Shown here piece by piece: positions 14,304-23,819 of a DNA stretch of 64,000 bases. This DNA is from Paraescarpia echinospica (lineage: Eukaryota > Annelida > Polychaeta > Sabellida > Siboglinidae), in the NCBI GenBank assembly GCA_020002185.1, contig CM034532.1, forward strand, positions 29,333,414-29,397,413, written 5' to 3'. Each line of letters begins with the position of its first letter. Within the stretch, counting starts at the first letter, position 1. The notes under the pieces were generated by a model. That model saw only the letters and a list, made by a program, of their open reading frames with translations, was not told where the DNA came from and made no database searches. The translations under genes were made by a program, and so were the position numbers.

Positions 14304-17300
14304 TGTGTGTATGTGTGTGTTTGTTTCTGTGTGAATGCGTGTGTGTGTATGTGTGAGTGTGTGAGTGTGCGAGTGTGCGAGTGTGCGTGTGTGCGTGTGT
14401 GCGTGTGTGCGTGTGTGCGTGTGTGCGTGTGTGCGTGCGTGCGCGAGTGCGTGCGTGCGTGTGTGCGTGTTTGTGTATTTGGTGAGTGCCAGTTATTTCA
14501 TACATACACCATGCATATAAAATGTGCAGTGAAACACGTAATAATGTTACATGTTTTATTATAACAGTCATTGTCACTGGTGACTGGTTGGCATAGTTGA
14601 AACCTTGAATGATACTCCTACTATCTCTCTGAATTGGTTTTAATTTTATTCTGTTTCGCATATCTAGTATGCACACATGCGTAACATAATTATTTCAATA
14701 ATTCCCACATTACAATTCGACTACTGTCGCAATTACCAATTCTTCTAGTCCAATTATTCTGAAACGTCCTTAAGCAATGTCAAGTGCTCGCAATAGTCTT
14801 CGAGGAAATGTGAACGATTGATTTGGTTCTGCAGGTCTGATTCTGGAGAAACATTGTCCGATGGTGATTGGACACACGAACGCGCAAGGCGGAGAATACT
14901 TTAAGGGACTCTTGGACAACGTGAGTAGAATGTGGCAGTCAACACTTTGTATATCTCAACTCCCCCACAGGAACTTCTACCCAATACCGGCTCAGAAGTG
15001 GAGTGTACAATACTAGTAATTACAATATTGGAAGACCTTATATCAATACTACTGACAACTCAAAACAAAAATAATGACTTTCATTTTTAGAAGCGGATCT
15101 GAATGTAGTCAGCGCGGACGTATATCGAAGATAAATTTATCGTATTCTCATATATTCTCAAACACACAATAAATAAAAAAAATCAAATCGCACATAACGC
15201 ACCTAGAACGTTTAAATACGACACCAACCGAATGATAAACGACATCGTTTAGCTTGATTCACTTCGTATATACTCTCAGTGCTATATGTCCAATTGTCAC
15301 TGCAACAGTTTGTTTCACGACGTATATACTCTCAGTGCTATCTATCCAAATGTCACTGCAACAGTTTGTTTCACGTCCTATATACTCTCAGTGCTATCTA
15401 TCCAAATGTCACTGCAACAGTTTGTTTCACGTCGTATATACTCTCAGTGCTATCTATCCAATTGTCACTGCAACAGTTTGTTTCACGTCGTATATACCCT
15501 CAGTGCTATCTGTCCAATTGCCATTTCAACAGTTTGTTTCACGTCATATATACTCTCAGTGTTATCTGTTCAACTGTCACTGCAACAGTTTGTTTCACGT
15601 CGTATATACTCTCAGTGCTATCTGTCCAATTGTCACTGCAAATGTTTGTTTCACGTCATATATACTCTCAGTGATATCTGTCCAATTGTCACTGCAACAG
15701 TTTATTTCACGTCATATATAATGTCAGTGCTATCTGTCTAATTTTCACTGCAACAGGTTGTTTCACGTCATATATACTCTCAGTGCTATCTGTCCAATTG
15801 TCACTGCAACAGTTTGTTTCACGTCATATATATTCTCAGTGCTATCAGTCCAATTGTCACTGCAACAGTTTGTTTCACGTCATATATACTCTCAGTGCTA
15901 TCTATCCAAATGTCACTGCAACAGTTTGTTTAACGTCGTATATACTATCAGTGCTGTCTGTCCAATTGTCACTGCAACCGTTTGTTTCACGTCGTATATA
16001 GCATCAGTGCTATCTGTCCAATTGTCACTGCAACAGTTTGTTTCACGTCATATATACTCTCAGTGCTATCTGTCCAATTGTCACTGCAACAGATTGTTTC
16101 ACGTCATATATACTCTCAGTGCTATCTATCCAAATGTCACTGCAACAGTTTGTTTCACATCGTATATACTCTCAGTGCTATCAGTCCAATTGTCACTGCA
16201 ACAGTTTGTTTCACGTCGTATATACCCTCAGTGCTATCTGTCCAATTGTCACTGCAACAGTTTGTTTCACGTCGTATATACTGTCATTGCTGTATGTCCA
16301 ATTTTCATTGCAACAGTTTGTTTCACGTCATATATACTCTCAGTGCTATCTGTCCAATTGTCACTGCAACAGTTTGTTTCACGTCGTATATACTCTCAGT
16401 GTAATCTGTCCAATTGTCGTTGCAACTGTTTGTTTCACGTCATATATACTCTCAGTGCTATCTGTCCAATTGACACTGCAACAGTTTGTTCACGTCATAT
16501 ATACCATTAATGCTATCTGTCCAATTGTCACTGCAACAGTTTGTTTCACGTCGTATATCCTATCAGTGCTGTCTGTCCAATTGTCACTGCAACAGTTTGT
16601 TTCACGTCGTATATACCCTCAGTGTTATCTGTCCAATTATCACTTCAACAGTTTGTTTCACGTCATATATACTCTCAGTGCTATCTATCCAATTGTCACT
16701 GCAACAGTTTGTTTCACGTCGTATATACCATCAGTGCTATCTGTCCAATTGTCACTGCAACAGTTTGTTTCACGTCGTATATACTGTTATTGCTGTATGT
16801 CCAATTTTCATTGCAACAGTTTGTTTCACGTCATATATACTCTCAGTGCTTTCTGTCCAATTGTCACTGCAACAGTTTGTTTCACGTCGTATATACTCTC
16901 AGTGCTATCTGTCCAATTGTCGTTGCAACAGTTTGTTTCACGTCATATATACTCTCAGTGCTATCTGTCTAATTGTCACTGCAACAGTTTTTTCACGTCA
17001 TATATACCATTAATGCTATCTGTCCAATTGTCACTGCAACAGTTTGTTTCACGTCGTATATCCTATCAGTGCTGTCTGTCCAATTGTCACTGTAACAGTT
17101 TGTTTCACGTCGTATATACCCTCAGTGCTATCTATCCAATTGTCACTGCAACAGTTTGTTTCACGTCATATATACTCTCAGTGATATCTATCCAATTGTC
17201 ACTGTAAAAACAGTTTGTTTCACTTCTTATATATTATCAATGCTGTCTGTCCAATTGTCACTGCAACCGTTTGTTTCACGTCGTATATAGCATCAGTGTT

Positions 17301-19034
17301 ATCTGTCCAAATGTCACTGCAACAGTTTCACATCGTATATACTACCAGTGCTGTCTGTCCAATTGTCACTGCAACAGTTTGTTTCACGTCGTATATAGCA
17401 TCAGTGCTATATGTCCAATTGTCACTGCAACAGTTTGTTTCACGTCGTATATAGCATCAGTGCTATCTGTCCAATTGTCACTGCAACAGTTTGTTTCACG
17501 TCATATACAGTCTCAGTGCTATCTATCCAAATGTCACTGCAACAGTTTGTTTCACATCGTATATACCTTCAGTGCTATCTGTCCAATTGTGGTTGCAACA
17601 GTTTGTTTCACGTCATATATACTCTCAGTGCTATCTGTCCAATTGTCACTGCAACAGTTTTTTCACGTCATATATACCATTAATGCTATCTGTCCAATTG
17701 TCACTGCAACAGTTTGTTTCACGTCGTATATATTATCAGTGCTGTCTGTCCAATTGTCACTGCAACCGTTTGTTTCACGTCGTATATAGCATCAGTGCTA
17801 TCTGTCCAGTTGTCACTGCAACAGTTTGTTTCACGTCATATATACTCTCAGTGCTATCTGTCCAATTGTCACTGCAACAGTTTTTTCACGTCATATATAC
17901 CATTAATGCTATCTGTCCAATTGTCACTGCAACAGTTTGTTTCACGTCGTATATATTATCAGTGCTGTCTGTCCAATTGTCACTGCAACCGTTTGTTTCA
18001 CGTCGTATATAGCATCAGTGCTATCTGTCCAGTTGTCACTGCAACAGTTTGTTTCACGTCATATATACTCTCAGTGCTATCTGTCCAATTGTCACTGCAA
18101 CAGTTTTTTCACGTCATATATACCATTAATGCTATCTGTCCAATTGTCACTGCAACAGTTTGTTTCACGTCGTATATATTATCAGTGCTGTCTGTCCAAT
18201 TGTCACTGCAACCGTTTGTTTCACGTCGTATATAGCATCAGTGCTATCTGTCCAATTGTCACTGCAACAGTTTGTTTCACGTCATATATACTCTCAGTGC
18301 TATCTGTCCAATTGTCACTGCAACAGTTTGTTTCACGTCGTATATACTCTCAGTGCTGTCTGTCCAATTGTCACTGCTGTAACTTGTTTCACTTCGTAAA
18401 TACGCTCAGTGCTGTCTGTCTATTTGTATGCGTTACAGTTTGTTTGACTTCGTATACTCTCAGCACTGTCGTTCCAATTGTCACTGTTACGGCTTGTTTA
18501 ACTTCGAATGTACTCTCAGCTTTGTGTGTCCAATTGTCGCCGCTACTGCGTGTTTCTCTTCGTATTATATTCTCAGCGCCGTCCGTCCAATTGTCTCTGT
18601 TACATGCATGTTTCACGTCGTATTTACTTTCAGTGCTGTCTGTCCAATTGTCACTATTACAACTTGTTTCACTTAATATATACCCTCAGCTCTGCATGCC
18701 CTATTGTTACTGCTACAGCTTGTTTCACTTCGTACAAACTCTCAATTGTTACTGCTGCAATTTATTTCATTTCGCATATACTTTCACCTCTGTCTGTCCA
18801 ATTCTACTGTCTGTTCAAATGGCACTGTTGCAGCTTCGTTTACGTTTTATTTACTCTCAGGGTTGCCTGTCCAGTTGGCGCTGCTACAGCTAGTTTCACT
18901 TCTTTGTAACTGGATAAACTGCGTGCTATGATGTCTGATGTCTGACCATCCAATCGTTACTGTTGCAGCTGTGCTTCTACAGCAGCGGTTTGAGCAGCTC
19001 CTACGTCGACCAGCTGTACAACTCGCAGAAGTGA
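124..19034 (+). CDS. PIF-like secreted multidomain protein gene, 3' part (21 exons seen)
   Basis: Exons joined in phase give, in order, thirteen EGF modules, one TSP1 module, two chitin-binding-type cysteine modules and one laminin-G/concanavalin-like domain ending at the TGA at 19032-19034. No membrane segment follows, so the product is probably secreted. EGF, TSP1 and chitin-binding exons are all phase 1-1, the usual shuffling phase of extracellular modules. The laminin-G exons use phases 1-2, 2-0, 0-1, 1-0 and 0-stop, and every junction joins in frame. Chitin-binding modules followed by a terminal laminin-G domain recall mollusc PIF/BMSP shell-matrix proteins, which also carry a VWA domain; that part, the signal peptide and the start lie left of the window. 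Binding chitin or matrix is inferred from the family. The exon chain is strongly supported; the name is a family resemblance only. Confidence 0.8.
833..946 (+). CDS. EGF exon 2 (type B)
   Basis: 114-bp phase 1-1 exon, beginning [10 protein letters not shown], with the D-x-N-E-C calcium-binding signature. The acceptor is TTTTCTAG. The donor is GTGTGG, unlike the GTGAGA of its siblings. The intron before it (238-832) lacks about 200 bp present in the matching intron before exon 4. Confidence 0.85.
1405..1518 (+). CDS. EGF exon 3 (type A)
   Basis: Identical in sequence to exon 1 and shifted by 1281 bp, with the flanking intron also nearly identical. This marks it as the product of a very recent tandem duplication. 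Phase 1-1; donor GTGAGA. Confidence 0.85.
2314..2427 (+). CDS. EGF exon 4 (B/A chimera)
   Basis: Begins like type B (DINEC) but carries the type-A residues CAAGYAG in its 3' half and is followed by the intron class that follows A exons. It therefore looks like a crossover product within the exon. Phase 1-1, 114 bp. Confidence 0.85.
3221..3334 (+). CDS. EGF exon 5 (type B, A-class downstream intron)
   Basis: 114-bp phase 1-1 exon with type-B residues (DINEC, CVAGYAG). The downstream intron begins GTGAGAAAAG, the class that otherwise follows A exons, so a crossover at the exon's extreme 3' end or in the intron start is implied. Confidence 0.85.
4128..4241 (+). CDS. EGF exon 6 (type B)
   Basis: Type-B EGF exon with NPDPC and SDLVNG in place of NPNPC and SDQVNG. 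It keeps all six cysteines and the D-x-N-E-C calcium signature. Phase 1-1; the last codon is ACT before the split glycine codon. Confidence 0.85.
4602..4715 (+). CDS. EGF exon 7 (type A, B-class downstream intron)
   Basis: Type-A EGF exon (DVNNC, CAAGYAG) followed by the intron class that normally follows B exons (GTGAGACACA). This is the reciprocal kind of chimera to exons 4 and 5. The following intron (4716-5175) is one of the shortest in the series. Phase 1-1. Confidence 0.85.
5176..5289 (+). CDS. EGF exon 8 (type A)
   Basis: Type-A EGF exon beginning DVNDC, so calcium-binding position four is Asp. Six cysteines are intact. It follows exon 7 directly, two A exons in a row. Phase 1-1; donor GTGAGA. 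Confidence 0.85.
6084..6197 (+). CDS. EGF exon 9 (type B)
   Basis: Type-B EGF exon with VAGFAG instead of VAGYAG. The acceptor follows a run of T residues ending TTTTAG. Phase 1-1, 114 bp; followed by the B-class intron. Confidence 0.85.
6660..6773 (+). CDS. EGF exon 10 (type A)
   Basis: Type-A exon beginning DVNDC like exon 8, with conserved six-cysteine spacing and phase 1-1 borders. The spacing from exon 8 (about 1.48 kb) and to exon 12 (about 1.5 kb) marks the regular A-B repeat unit of the array. Confidence 0.85.
7576..7689 (+). CDS. EGF exon 11 (type B)
   Basis: Type-B EGF exon, phase 1-1, encoding DINEC and CVAGYAG. A synonymous change lies in the GGTTCATG codons near the third cysteine. 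It is followed by the B-class intron. Confidence 0.85.
8156..8269 (+). CDS. EGF exon 12 (type A, most diverged of the array)
   Basis: Last member of the homogeneous array. It has NPCKNGG, TDLVNG, CATGYAG and ends with ATA in place of ACA (Ile for Thr). Cysteines and phase 1-1 are kept. The following intron starts as A-class but loses similarity near 8480, which marks the right edge of the amplified block. Confidence 0.85.
   Translation: MSITALPTRAKMAVPAQTLSTATAVRARQDTPEKTVK
8270..9494. other. Intron with no recognised feature
   Basis: Intron between EGF exons 12 and 13. The first about 200 bp match class 1 EGF-array introns and the rest is unique AT-rich sequence. No exon, RNA gene or transposon was recognised. 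Confidence 0.5.
9495..9611 (+). CDS. EGF exon 13, diverged
   Basis: 117-bp phase 1-1 exon encoding a 39-residue EGF module starting [10 protein letters not shown], with the calcium signature and six cysteines but otherwise different from exons 1-12 ([17 protein letters not shown]). The acceptor is GGTTTGCAG and the donor GTAAGA. It is an older module outside the recent amplification. Confidence 0.85.
9706..9842. repeat. CAC/CGCA-rich low-complexity tract in intron
   Basis: Alternating purine-pyrimidine tract of CACA, CGCA and TGCA steps in the intron after EGF exon 13. Open frames here (His/Thr-rich) are low-complexity artefacts. The remainder of the intron to 10123 is unique. Confidence 0.8.
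10124..10309 (+). CDS. Thrombospondin type-1 repeat exon
   Basis: 186-bp phase 1-1 exon encoding 62 residues. It starts with the tryptophan ladder [10 protein letters not shown] (W-x2-W-x2-W, a C-mannosylation type motif), then CSKDCGKG and RRRVC, with six cysteines in TSP1 order. TSP1 modules bind glycosaminoglycans and matrix partners. The residue before the second cysteine is Asp, so the usual O-fucosylation Ser/Thr is absent. Acceptor ATTATTGCAG, donor GTAAGA. Confidence 0.88.
10631..10698. repeat. Short three-copy tandem repeat upstream of chitin-binding exon
   Basis: Three copies of a roughly 22-bp unit containing GTGAACAA and GTTATTGGTC lie immediately before the polypyrimidine tract of the 10711 exon. 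The rest of the intron 10310-10710 is unremarkable. Confidence 0.7.
10711..10920 (+). CDS. Chitin-binding (peritrophin-A-like) exon
   Basis: 210-bp phase 1-1 exon of 70 codons. It encodes a cysteine-rich module with [14 protein letters not shown], a central aromatic GW and W-S-x-S-x-x-T-C near the end, the layout of CBM14/peritrophin-A domains. It ends in a short Thr run. The acceptor is TCTGCTTCAG and the donor GTACGC. Chitin binding is inferred from this pattern and from the neighbouring laminin-G domain. Confidence 0.75.
11085..11335. repeat. 38-bp minisatellite in intron
   Basis: About six degenerate units of 36-38 bp, each with CATCTAAGAC, CACGGCCATTTCC and ATTACATGAC, lie within the intron 10921-11500. 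Confidence 0.75.
11501..11632 (+). CDS. Second cysteine-rich chitin-binding-type exon
   Basis: 132-bp phase 1-1 exon. It starts after TGAATTTCAG with its partial codon completed by the A that ends the previous exon, and ends before GTGAGT. Translation gives [13 protein letters not shown], then an aromatic I-Y-S-C and CAQGTVF, then C-V-C. This four-cysteine pattern is seen before laminin-G domains in PIF-like matrix proteins. It is too short to stand out as an open frame and was found by phase matching. Confidence 0.7.
11655..11850. repeat. CACGCG alternating tract, Z-DNA-prone
   Basis: Near-perfect alternating purine-pyrimidine DNA (CACGCG, CACATGCG units) starting 22 bp after the splice donor of the 11632 exon. 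Such tracts are known to adopt Z-DNA under torsion. His/Thr and Val/Cys frames here are meaningless. Confidence 0.85.
12249..12444 (+). CDS. Laminin-G domain exon 1
   Basis: 196-bp exon, phase 1 in and phase 2 out. It encodes a short Pro-rich lead then the first strands of a concanavalin/laminin-G fold, including the [13 protein letters not shown] strand where the family has F-x-G-x-x-x-L-x-V-P. The acceptor is GTCTGCAG and the donor GTATAC. Confidence 0.8.
12445..13423. other. Intron, nothing recognised
   Basis: Unique AT-rich intron between laminin-G exons 1 and 2. No transposon, RNA gene or exon seen. The intron 13608-14135 likewise holds only a GT-rich patch near 13710-13750 and a T/G-rich stretch before the acceptor. 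Confidence 0.5.
13424..13607 (+). CDS. Laminin-G domain exon 2
   Basis: 184-bp exon beginning with one base that completes the split Ser codon of the previous exon and ending in phase 0. It encodes [12 protein letters not shown], the aromatic F-S-I-x-x-W strand typical of laminin-G/LamG_3 domains, then LFTNGDC and a variable loop. The acceptor is AATTCCAG and the donor GTAGGT. Confidence 0.8.
14136..14235 (+). CDS. Laminin-G domain exon 3
   Basis: 100-bp exon, phase 0 in and phase 1 out. It encodes [10 protein letters not shown] and LTIYVDN, the hallmark W-H-H-V-A-V-x-Y and L-x-x-Y-V-D strands of laminin-G-like folds. A long (GT)n tract begins 30 bp after its donor. Confidence 0.85.
14266..14475. 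repeat. (GT)n microsatellite
   Basis: Long GT run with TGCG and TGAG interruptions, starting 30 bp after the donor of laminin-G exon 3. The rest of the intron to 14834 is unique. Confidence 0.95.
14835..14920 (+). CDS. Laminin-G domain exon 4
   Basis: 86-bp exon, phase 1 in and phase 0 out, encoding MVIGHTN and [10 protein letters not shown], the G-x-x-x-F-x-G-x-x-D-[ND] segment near the end of laminin-G-like domains. Donor GTGAGT. The satellite-filled terminal intron follows. Confidence 0.8.
15254..18930 (+). repeat. 56-bp satellite array in terminal intron
   Basis: About 60 tandem units of 56 bp, each with CACTGCAACAGTTTGTTTCAC, GTATATACTCTCAGTGCT and TCTGTCCAATTGT elements. Units are homogeneous to about 18360 and then decay to 18930. 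Between about 17640 and 18290 a higher-order unit of 223 bp (three 56-mers and one 55-mer marked by a TTTTTT variant) repeats nearly perfectly. Because 56 is not a multiple of three and no unit frame contains a stop, all three forward frames stay open for hundreds of codons. It lies wholly inside an intron, so it is not read as coding. Confidence 0.9.
18969..19034 (+). CDS. Laminin-G terminal exon with stop
   Basis: Short final exon after ACTGTTGCAG, in phase with exon 4. It encodes [18 protein letters not shown] and ends QK-stop. The F-Y-x-x-x-L-S-x-x-x-V-x-x-L-Y helix is the standard C-terminal element of laminin-G-like folds, which supports the join across the 4-kb satellite intron. Confidence 0.8.
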   Translation: MCFYSSGLSSSYVDQLYNSQK

Positions 19035-19314
19035 AGAAACCCGAACGACCGGGCGCCCACGTGGACGGCGTGATCGAGAACACGTTAGAATATAGCTTCG
19101 TTTCTTCAATTGTTTCTCAATTTATACCTTTCGTACTTTAATCATGGCCGACGTGAAACATACATAAAATGCAGAAAGGCATGTCCATTGAAGTCATATG
19201 GTTGGCGAGATATCGTCGAGGATTTATTTTAGGATAAAAAGACATGACGACACAGTTCACAACGATTATATATACTGGATATAATGTTTAAGACCAAGCC
19301 TAAGTTTCGTGCTT

Positions 19315-19352
19315 AATAAAATGAAATATAAGCAATCTAAATCTGAAATAAA
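19315..19352 (+). promoter_or_regulatory. Candidate poly(A) signals of the PIF-like gene
   Basis: Two AATAAA hexamers at 19315-19320 and 19347-19352, about 280-320 bp after the stop codon, with no other gene between. Either could end the transcript; a further AATAAA lies near 19787. Confidence 0.55.
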
Positions 19353-20560
19353 CAGGTGTTATATTACTGAAAAATTAATACCCTTCGCATTGGATTGGTT
19401 TTGTTGTCGGCTAAATATTTCAAGACGTGAAATGTCAATAGGGTGTGATTAAGGCCAGCTTTATAGTGAATTTTGATTACAAACCGCTGTGATTGATTAG
19501 CCATAAGTGTTCGTAGTTTTTTCTTGTAGATAGGTTCAGCTAATTACGTCGTCCCACTTGATCAGCCTGATGACAACGGGTTCGTGCGTAGCCTGCAACA
19601 TGACTAATACACTGTGCATGTTAGAGTTAGTTCCATTATTAGTTTATGCAGTGGCAATTACTACGGAGTTGTAGCATTAAGATGCATTGCAACAGGCGGG
19701 TATATCATGTTATGTTTGACGACGGTGTTCCCATCATGTGTGTCACCCACAACGCTTACTGTATACAATGAAACGTGCGTTTGAATGAATAAAAATGCAG
19801 CAACTCAAGCTAGTTTCGCTCTTTTTTACTGGAGTTATTTTGGGTGATGGACGCAGCAATACGACGACCATTTGTGACCCGCCACAGCGAACTGGGTATT
19901 ATGTTGCATAGGTCTATTCTGTATACATGTCAAAAGTAGGTCCCATCAATGTTTTTATTTTAGCAGAAATGCATAGATAATCTCGTCATTCAATGTGTAG
20001 TTTAATTTCCTCGATAAGTAACCAAAAACTAATAAAATACATACATTTATGAGCCCACAAATTAAAAAAATAACAATAGTGTGTTTAACCGACATCGTTC
20101 CTCAAAAGGGTGCTTCTTTAACGTCTTCTCCAATGTTAGCAATCAATTAAAACTGCTGAAGATATTTAAATAAATGAGGTATTATTTTAAAGCTGCTCAA
20201 TCCAAAACGGTACACAATTCCTATTTCACAATTTTGCAACTTAGTACCCTCTTTGCTGTGGAAGGTTACATTTCTGTGTTACCTTATTCGTTTGGTATTG
20301 AACAAGAATGAGGAATGTAGAGCGGTCTGCTACGCCATACCAACCACGCCATAATTAGAGTGAAGAGTTTTACCAGATTGGATGGTTCGAATGAGGTGAC
20401 TTGAAAAGTTGTTGCTATGTAGGTCGTGTTGCGTTCTAACGAAAGTAAAGCTGTGAGTCCAGTTAGAAACTTGTTTCTGTGGGTACAACAAACAATAGAG
20501 GTATGCAGTGCTAGACACATATGTATTCATAGGTACTCGTTACAGACTCGGAGTTTTGTG
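19353..20560. other. Intergenic, nothing recognised
   Basis: Unique AT-rich sequence between the PIF-like gene and the LINE. Short open frames show no coding character. Confidence 0.5.
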
Positions 20561-20730
20561 CGGGAAACAAATAAACCCTACAATACCGCTCACTGAATAA
20601 ACGTGGAAAGGCTATTCTGTCGTCACGCCTTTCGACACGCAAGGTCGCACACCAGCTACACCATAGACGTCGCACCACGCTCGTCGAAGAAGGTACGTCA
20701 CCCGTTAATCGGCACTGCGGATATGGGATA

Positions 20731-21515
20731 GTGGATAATGGTGGAAAGGAGTGCTTAGCAATGAATGAACTTCACTCGCTAACTTCAATCAACAAACACT
20801 ATGCCACAAAAATCGACCCACTTGCAGCAGCACCGATGATGACGGTGATAGTGCTGCGTGCGTTAGCACTACAAATGCTAGAACTCTTGAACGTCGACAC
20901 AGTTCTAAAGCAAGATGAAAGAGGTACTTTTTCCTAAGGAACTAACTGCTATGATAGACACTGTTTTGTCCAAAATAAATATGCTGACGAACCAACTGAA
21001 AGACAAGGACGCCCAGATAGCAGCATTGGAAGGTCGAGTTAGTAAACTGGAGGAGGCCGCTGATGGCGCAAAACAATACTCTCGAAGGGCCAACCTGCGG
21101 TTCCAAGGAATACCAGAAAGTGCAACAGGAGAGGACACCGATAAGGTGGTACTGAACACTATCAATGATCATATCAACTTCGACCCGCCTCTTGAGAAGC
21201 AAGAAATCGAACGTAGCCACCGACAAAGACCGAGAACAGATAGCGACGACAAACCACGCAACCGAGGGATTATTGTCCGCTTTTGCAGTGAAAGACCACG
21301 CGATGCAGTCTACATGATTCACCATGAAAAAGTACAATGTACATCATCGTAACGCTATGGTGTTCGGCAATGAAGACCTGAGCGCCCGCCGAGCCGCCCT
21401 AGCACACAAAGCGCGAGGTCTCAAGGAGGAGGGGAAAGTGAACGACAGTTGGACCGCAAATGGGAACGTCATGATAAAGGACGAGAACAACAATCGCATC
21501 AGAAAATTAATGTGA
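20731..21515 (+). pseudogene. LINE ORF1 remnant (RNA-binding/chaperone)
   Basis: Three overlapping frames form one broken ORF1. A coiled coil with heptads (DKDAQIAALEGRVSKLEE) is followed by the YSRRANLRFQGIPE motif that opens the RRM-like domain of L1-type ORF1 proteins. A basic C-terminal part with NEDLSARRAALAHKAR follows in a different frame. Frameshifts lie near 20925-20935 (a T run) and near 21325-21350. The intact family protein would bind LINE RNA; this copy cannot be made whole. Confidence 0.75.
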
Positions 21516-21835
21516 GGGCAGAGGCCGACGTAACTGTTGACGTCTTATTACAGTGTCCCAAAGATTCTGATTCAAATCAAACAGATGAATTATTAGGTTT
21601 GTTCATTGAAAGACGCACATTTTTGTTTTTCAAATTATATGTTTTTTATTTATTACATATTTATTTTTCTTTATTATTTTTTATTATTAATATGTGACAA
21701 GAAAAACACGTGACACTTTTTTATATTTTGTTTTATTATTTTTGTTGTTTCTTCCTACCTCAGAACAACGAGATGTTGACTGAATGCTATTAAATATTGT
21801 TTAATTTTAAATCTATCCAGTAATATAATTAACAT

Positions 21836-21837
<2 letters not shown>

Positions 21838-21915
<78 letters not shown>
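21838..21915. repeat. (CA)n microsatellite inside LINE
   Basis: About 38 pure CA repeats between the ORF1 and ORF2 remnants, followed by a short TA run. Confidence 0.97.
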
Positions 21916-21924
<9 letters not shown>

Positions 21925-22703
21925 TGTATTTTATTTCGTTGACTGAACATCATTATGTTTTATCTAAACAACATAATATACTGTAATGTTTATTTATGCC
22001 CTTACACAAAGTCCCTATGCGATATTTGACTGGACATCATTTAGAAGAAGACATTTAGTGCGAACAATGCTGCCGCATAAAAGTAATTTAGTTTGCTTGA
22101 ATTGCTTGACAATCTAGAGTGAAATGCATAGTTACGAACTATATGTGCGTGTGTATATGTATTTACATATATAGTACATACGTTTATTTTTGACAAATTG
22201 CCAGCACTCCCAAGACCTACGAGTAATCACATGCATTTACGTTGCCACAATGTTATTTCTGCACTAATTTTTTTCCCTCCTAAATCTCACACTTGGACTA
22301 GCCAGTAAACAATCCAATATAGACCCAACTCGTAAACCCCACCTCAAAACTGTCAAAAGTAAAGTTATCCGACGAAACACAGCCGTGTGCAAACAACTAA
22401 AAAACCAAAATTCACCAATGCGCGGCCAACCAAATACAATGCTTCGGAGATGTATATTGCGATAAGCATTATCTGATTAAAACAAACATAATGTACAATT
22501 TAAAACCGACATGACGCTAAACGATTATTTGTTTCTACAGTCCCGGTGTGGTGTACAATTAAATTCACTCAATTAAATAGTACAGACACACAATGATAAA
22601 AACGACCAACACGAACTCATTCAACAATCCTCATATTACGATAGGGATTATTTCAGCAGGTTAGCCAACACAAAAACAACTCAATTTACTGTATTAAGCA
22701 CAA

Positions 22704-23299
22704 ACATTCAATTGGTTCACGCAAAATTTAATATATTAGAAGCTTATGTAACAGAACTAACTCAAACACAATTCAATTACAGCGTAATATGCCTGCAAGA
22801 GAGTTGGCTCTCAGAACACGATGACATGTCACAATTGCAGCTAAAAATTATAATTATATAACGCAAGGAAAAACAAGTAGTAGTAAAGCTGGGTTATCTA
22901 CGTTCACAAAAAATAAAATTTCAAAATTCTAACAAATCCACATCACGACAAATGGGAATGCCAAACAGTTAACATATAAGATGGTGGCTTAAAAAGAGAC
23001 ATTATTATCGTTAATATGTACATGTGTAGATCGCCAACTATCTACAAGCAAACTATAGACGGTTTATAGAGGAATTCGCCAGTTTGCTAACATCACTTGG
23101 CAAAAGTAATTGTGAGATAATAATAACTGGAGATTTCAATATAAACCTACTGAAAATTAATGAAAAAGCAATATTCGGTGAATTTGTCGATGTCTTAACT
23201 ACAAATAGCTATCTGTCTAAAATAACACTACCAACAAGATTAACAAATTCAAGAGGCACTCTTACCGACAATTTTTTTGTAAGTTCACAAAAACGATGA
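22704..23299 (+). pseudogene. LINE ORF2 endonuclease remnant
   Basis: Fragments of an APE-type endonuclease. Near 22780-22815 the frame reads ICLQESWLSE, the Q-E-x-W-L metal/catalytic motif. At 23084-23299 it reads IIITGDFNINLL, the G-D-F-N catalytic motif. Stops and frameshifts separate the pieces. Confidence 0.75.
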
Positions 23300-23819
23300 T
23301 TGATTCAACCGCACGAATGTTGACAAAATCATTTTCAGACCACCAACTACACTGTATGTTTTAATACAGAGTATTATAGAGCAGGGACACCAAAACAAGT
23401 CAAAGTAAATGGGCAAACTGAAAAAGATTTATGCATTTAAAAGTGAAATAAATACATCAAACATATATAACAAATATATACACACATCCGAATAATAACT
23501 ATAACATAATAATATATCAGATAAAACTGGCGAAGACAATCCATATGCCAGTTAAATTAGTCAAATTTAGAAAACATAAACATAAAAACTCAGCTTGGAT
23601 CACTGAAGGTATATTAAATTAATTATATACAGAGACAAGCTTTATCAAATGTACAGACGTACAGACCAAAACTGTACACATTTGCTAACTTTGTAGAACA
23701 ATTTGACAACTTCTAATATAATCATAAACAGAAATATCAGGAAGGCAAAAAAGAATGTATTTACAGAGCACTTTACGAGACATAAAATGACATAAAGAAA
23801 ACTTAGAATACGATAAACA

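Noticed and set aside
15254..18893. Very long open frames (up to 389 codons) rich in Ser/Leu/Cys
   Set aside because: They are by-products of a 56-bp satellite without stops, occur in all three forward frames, and lie inside the terminal intron of the PIF-like gene.
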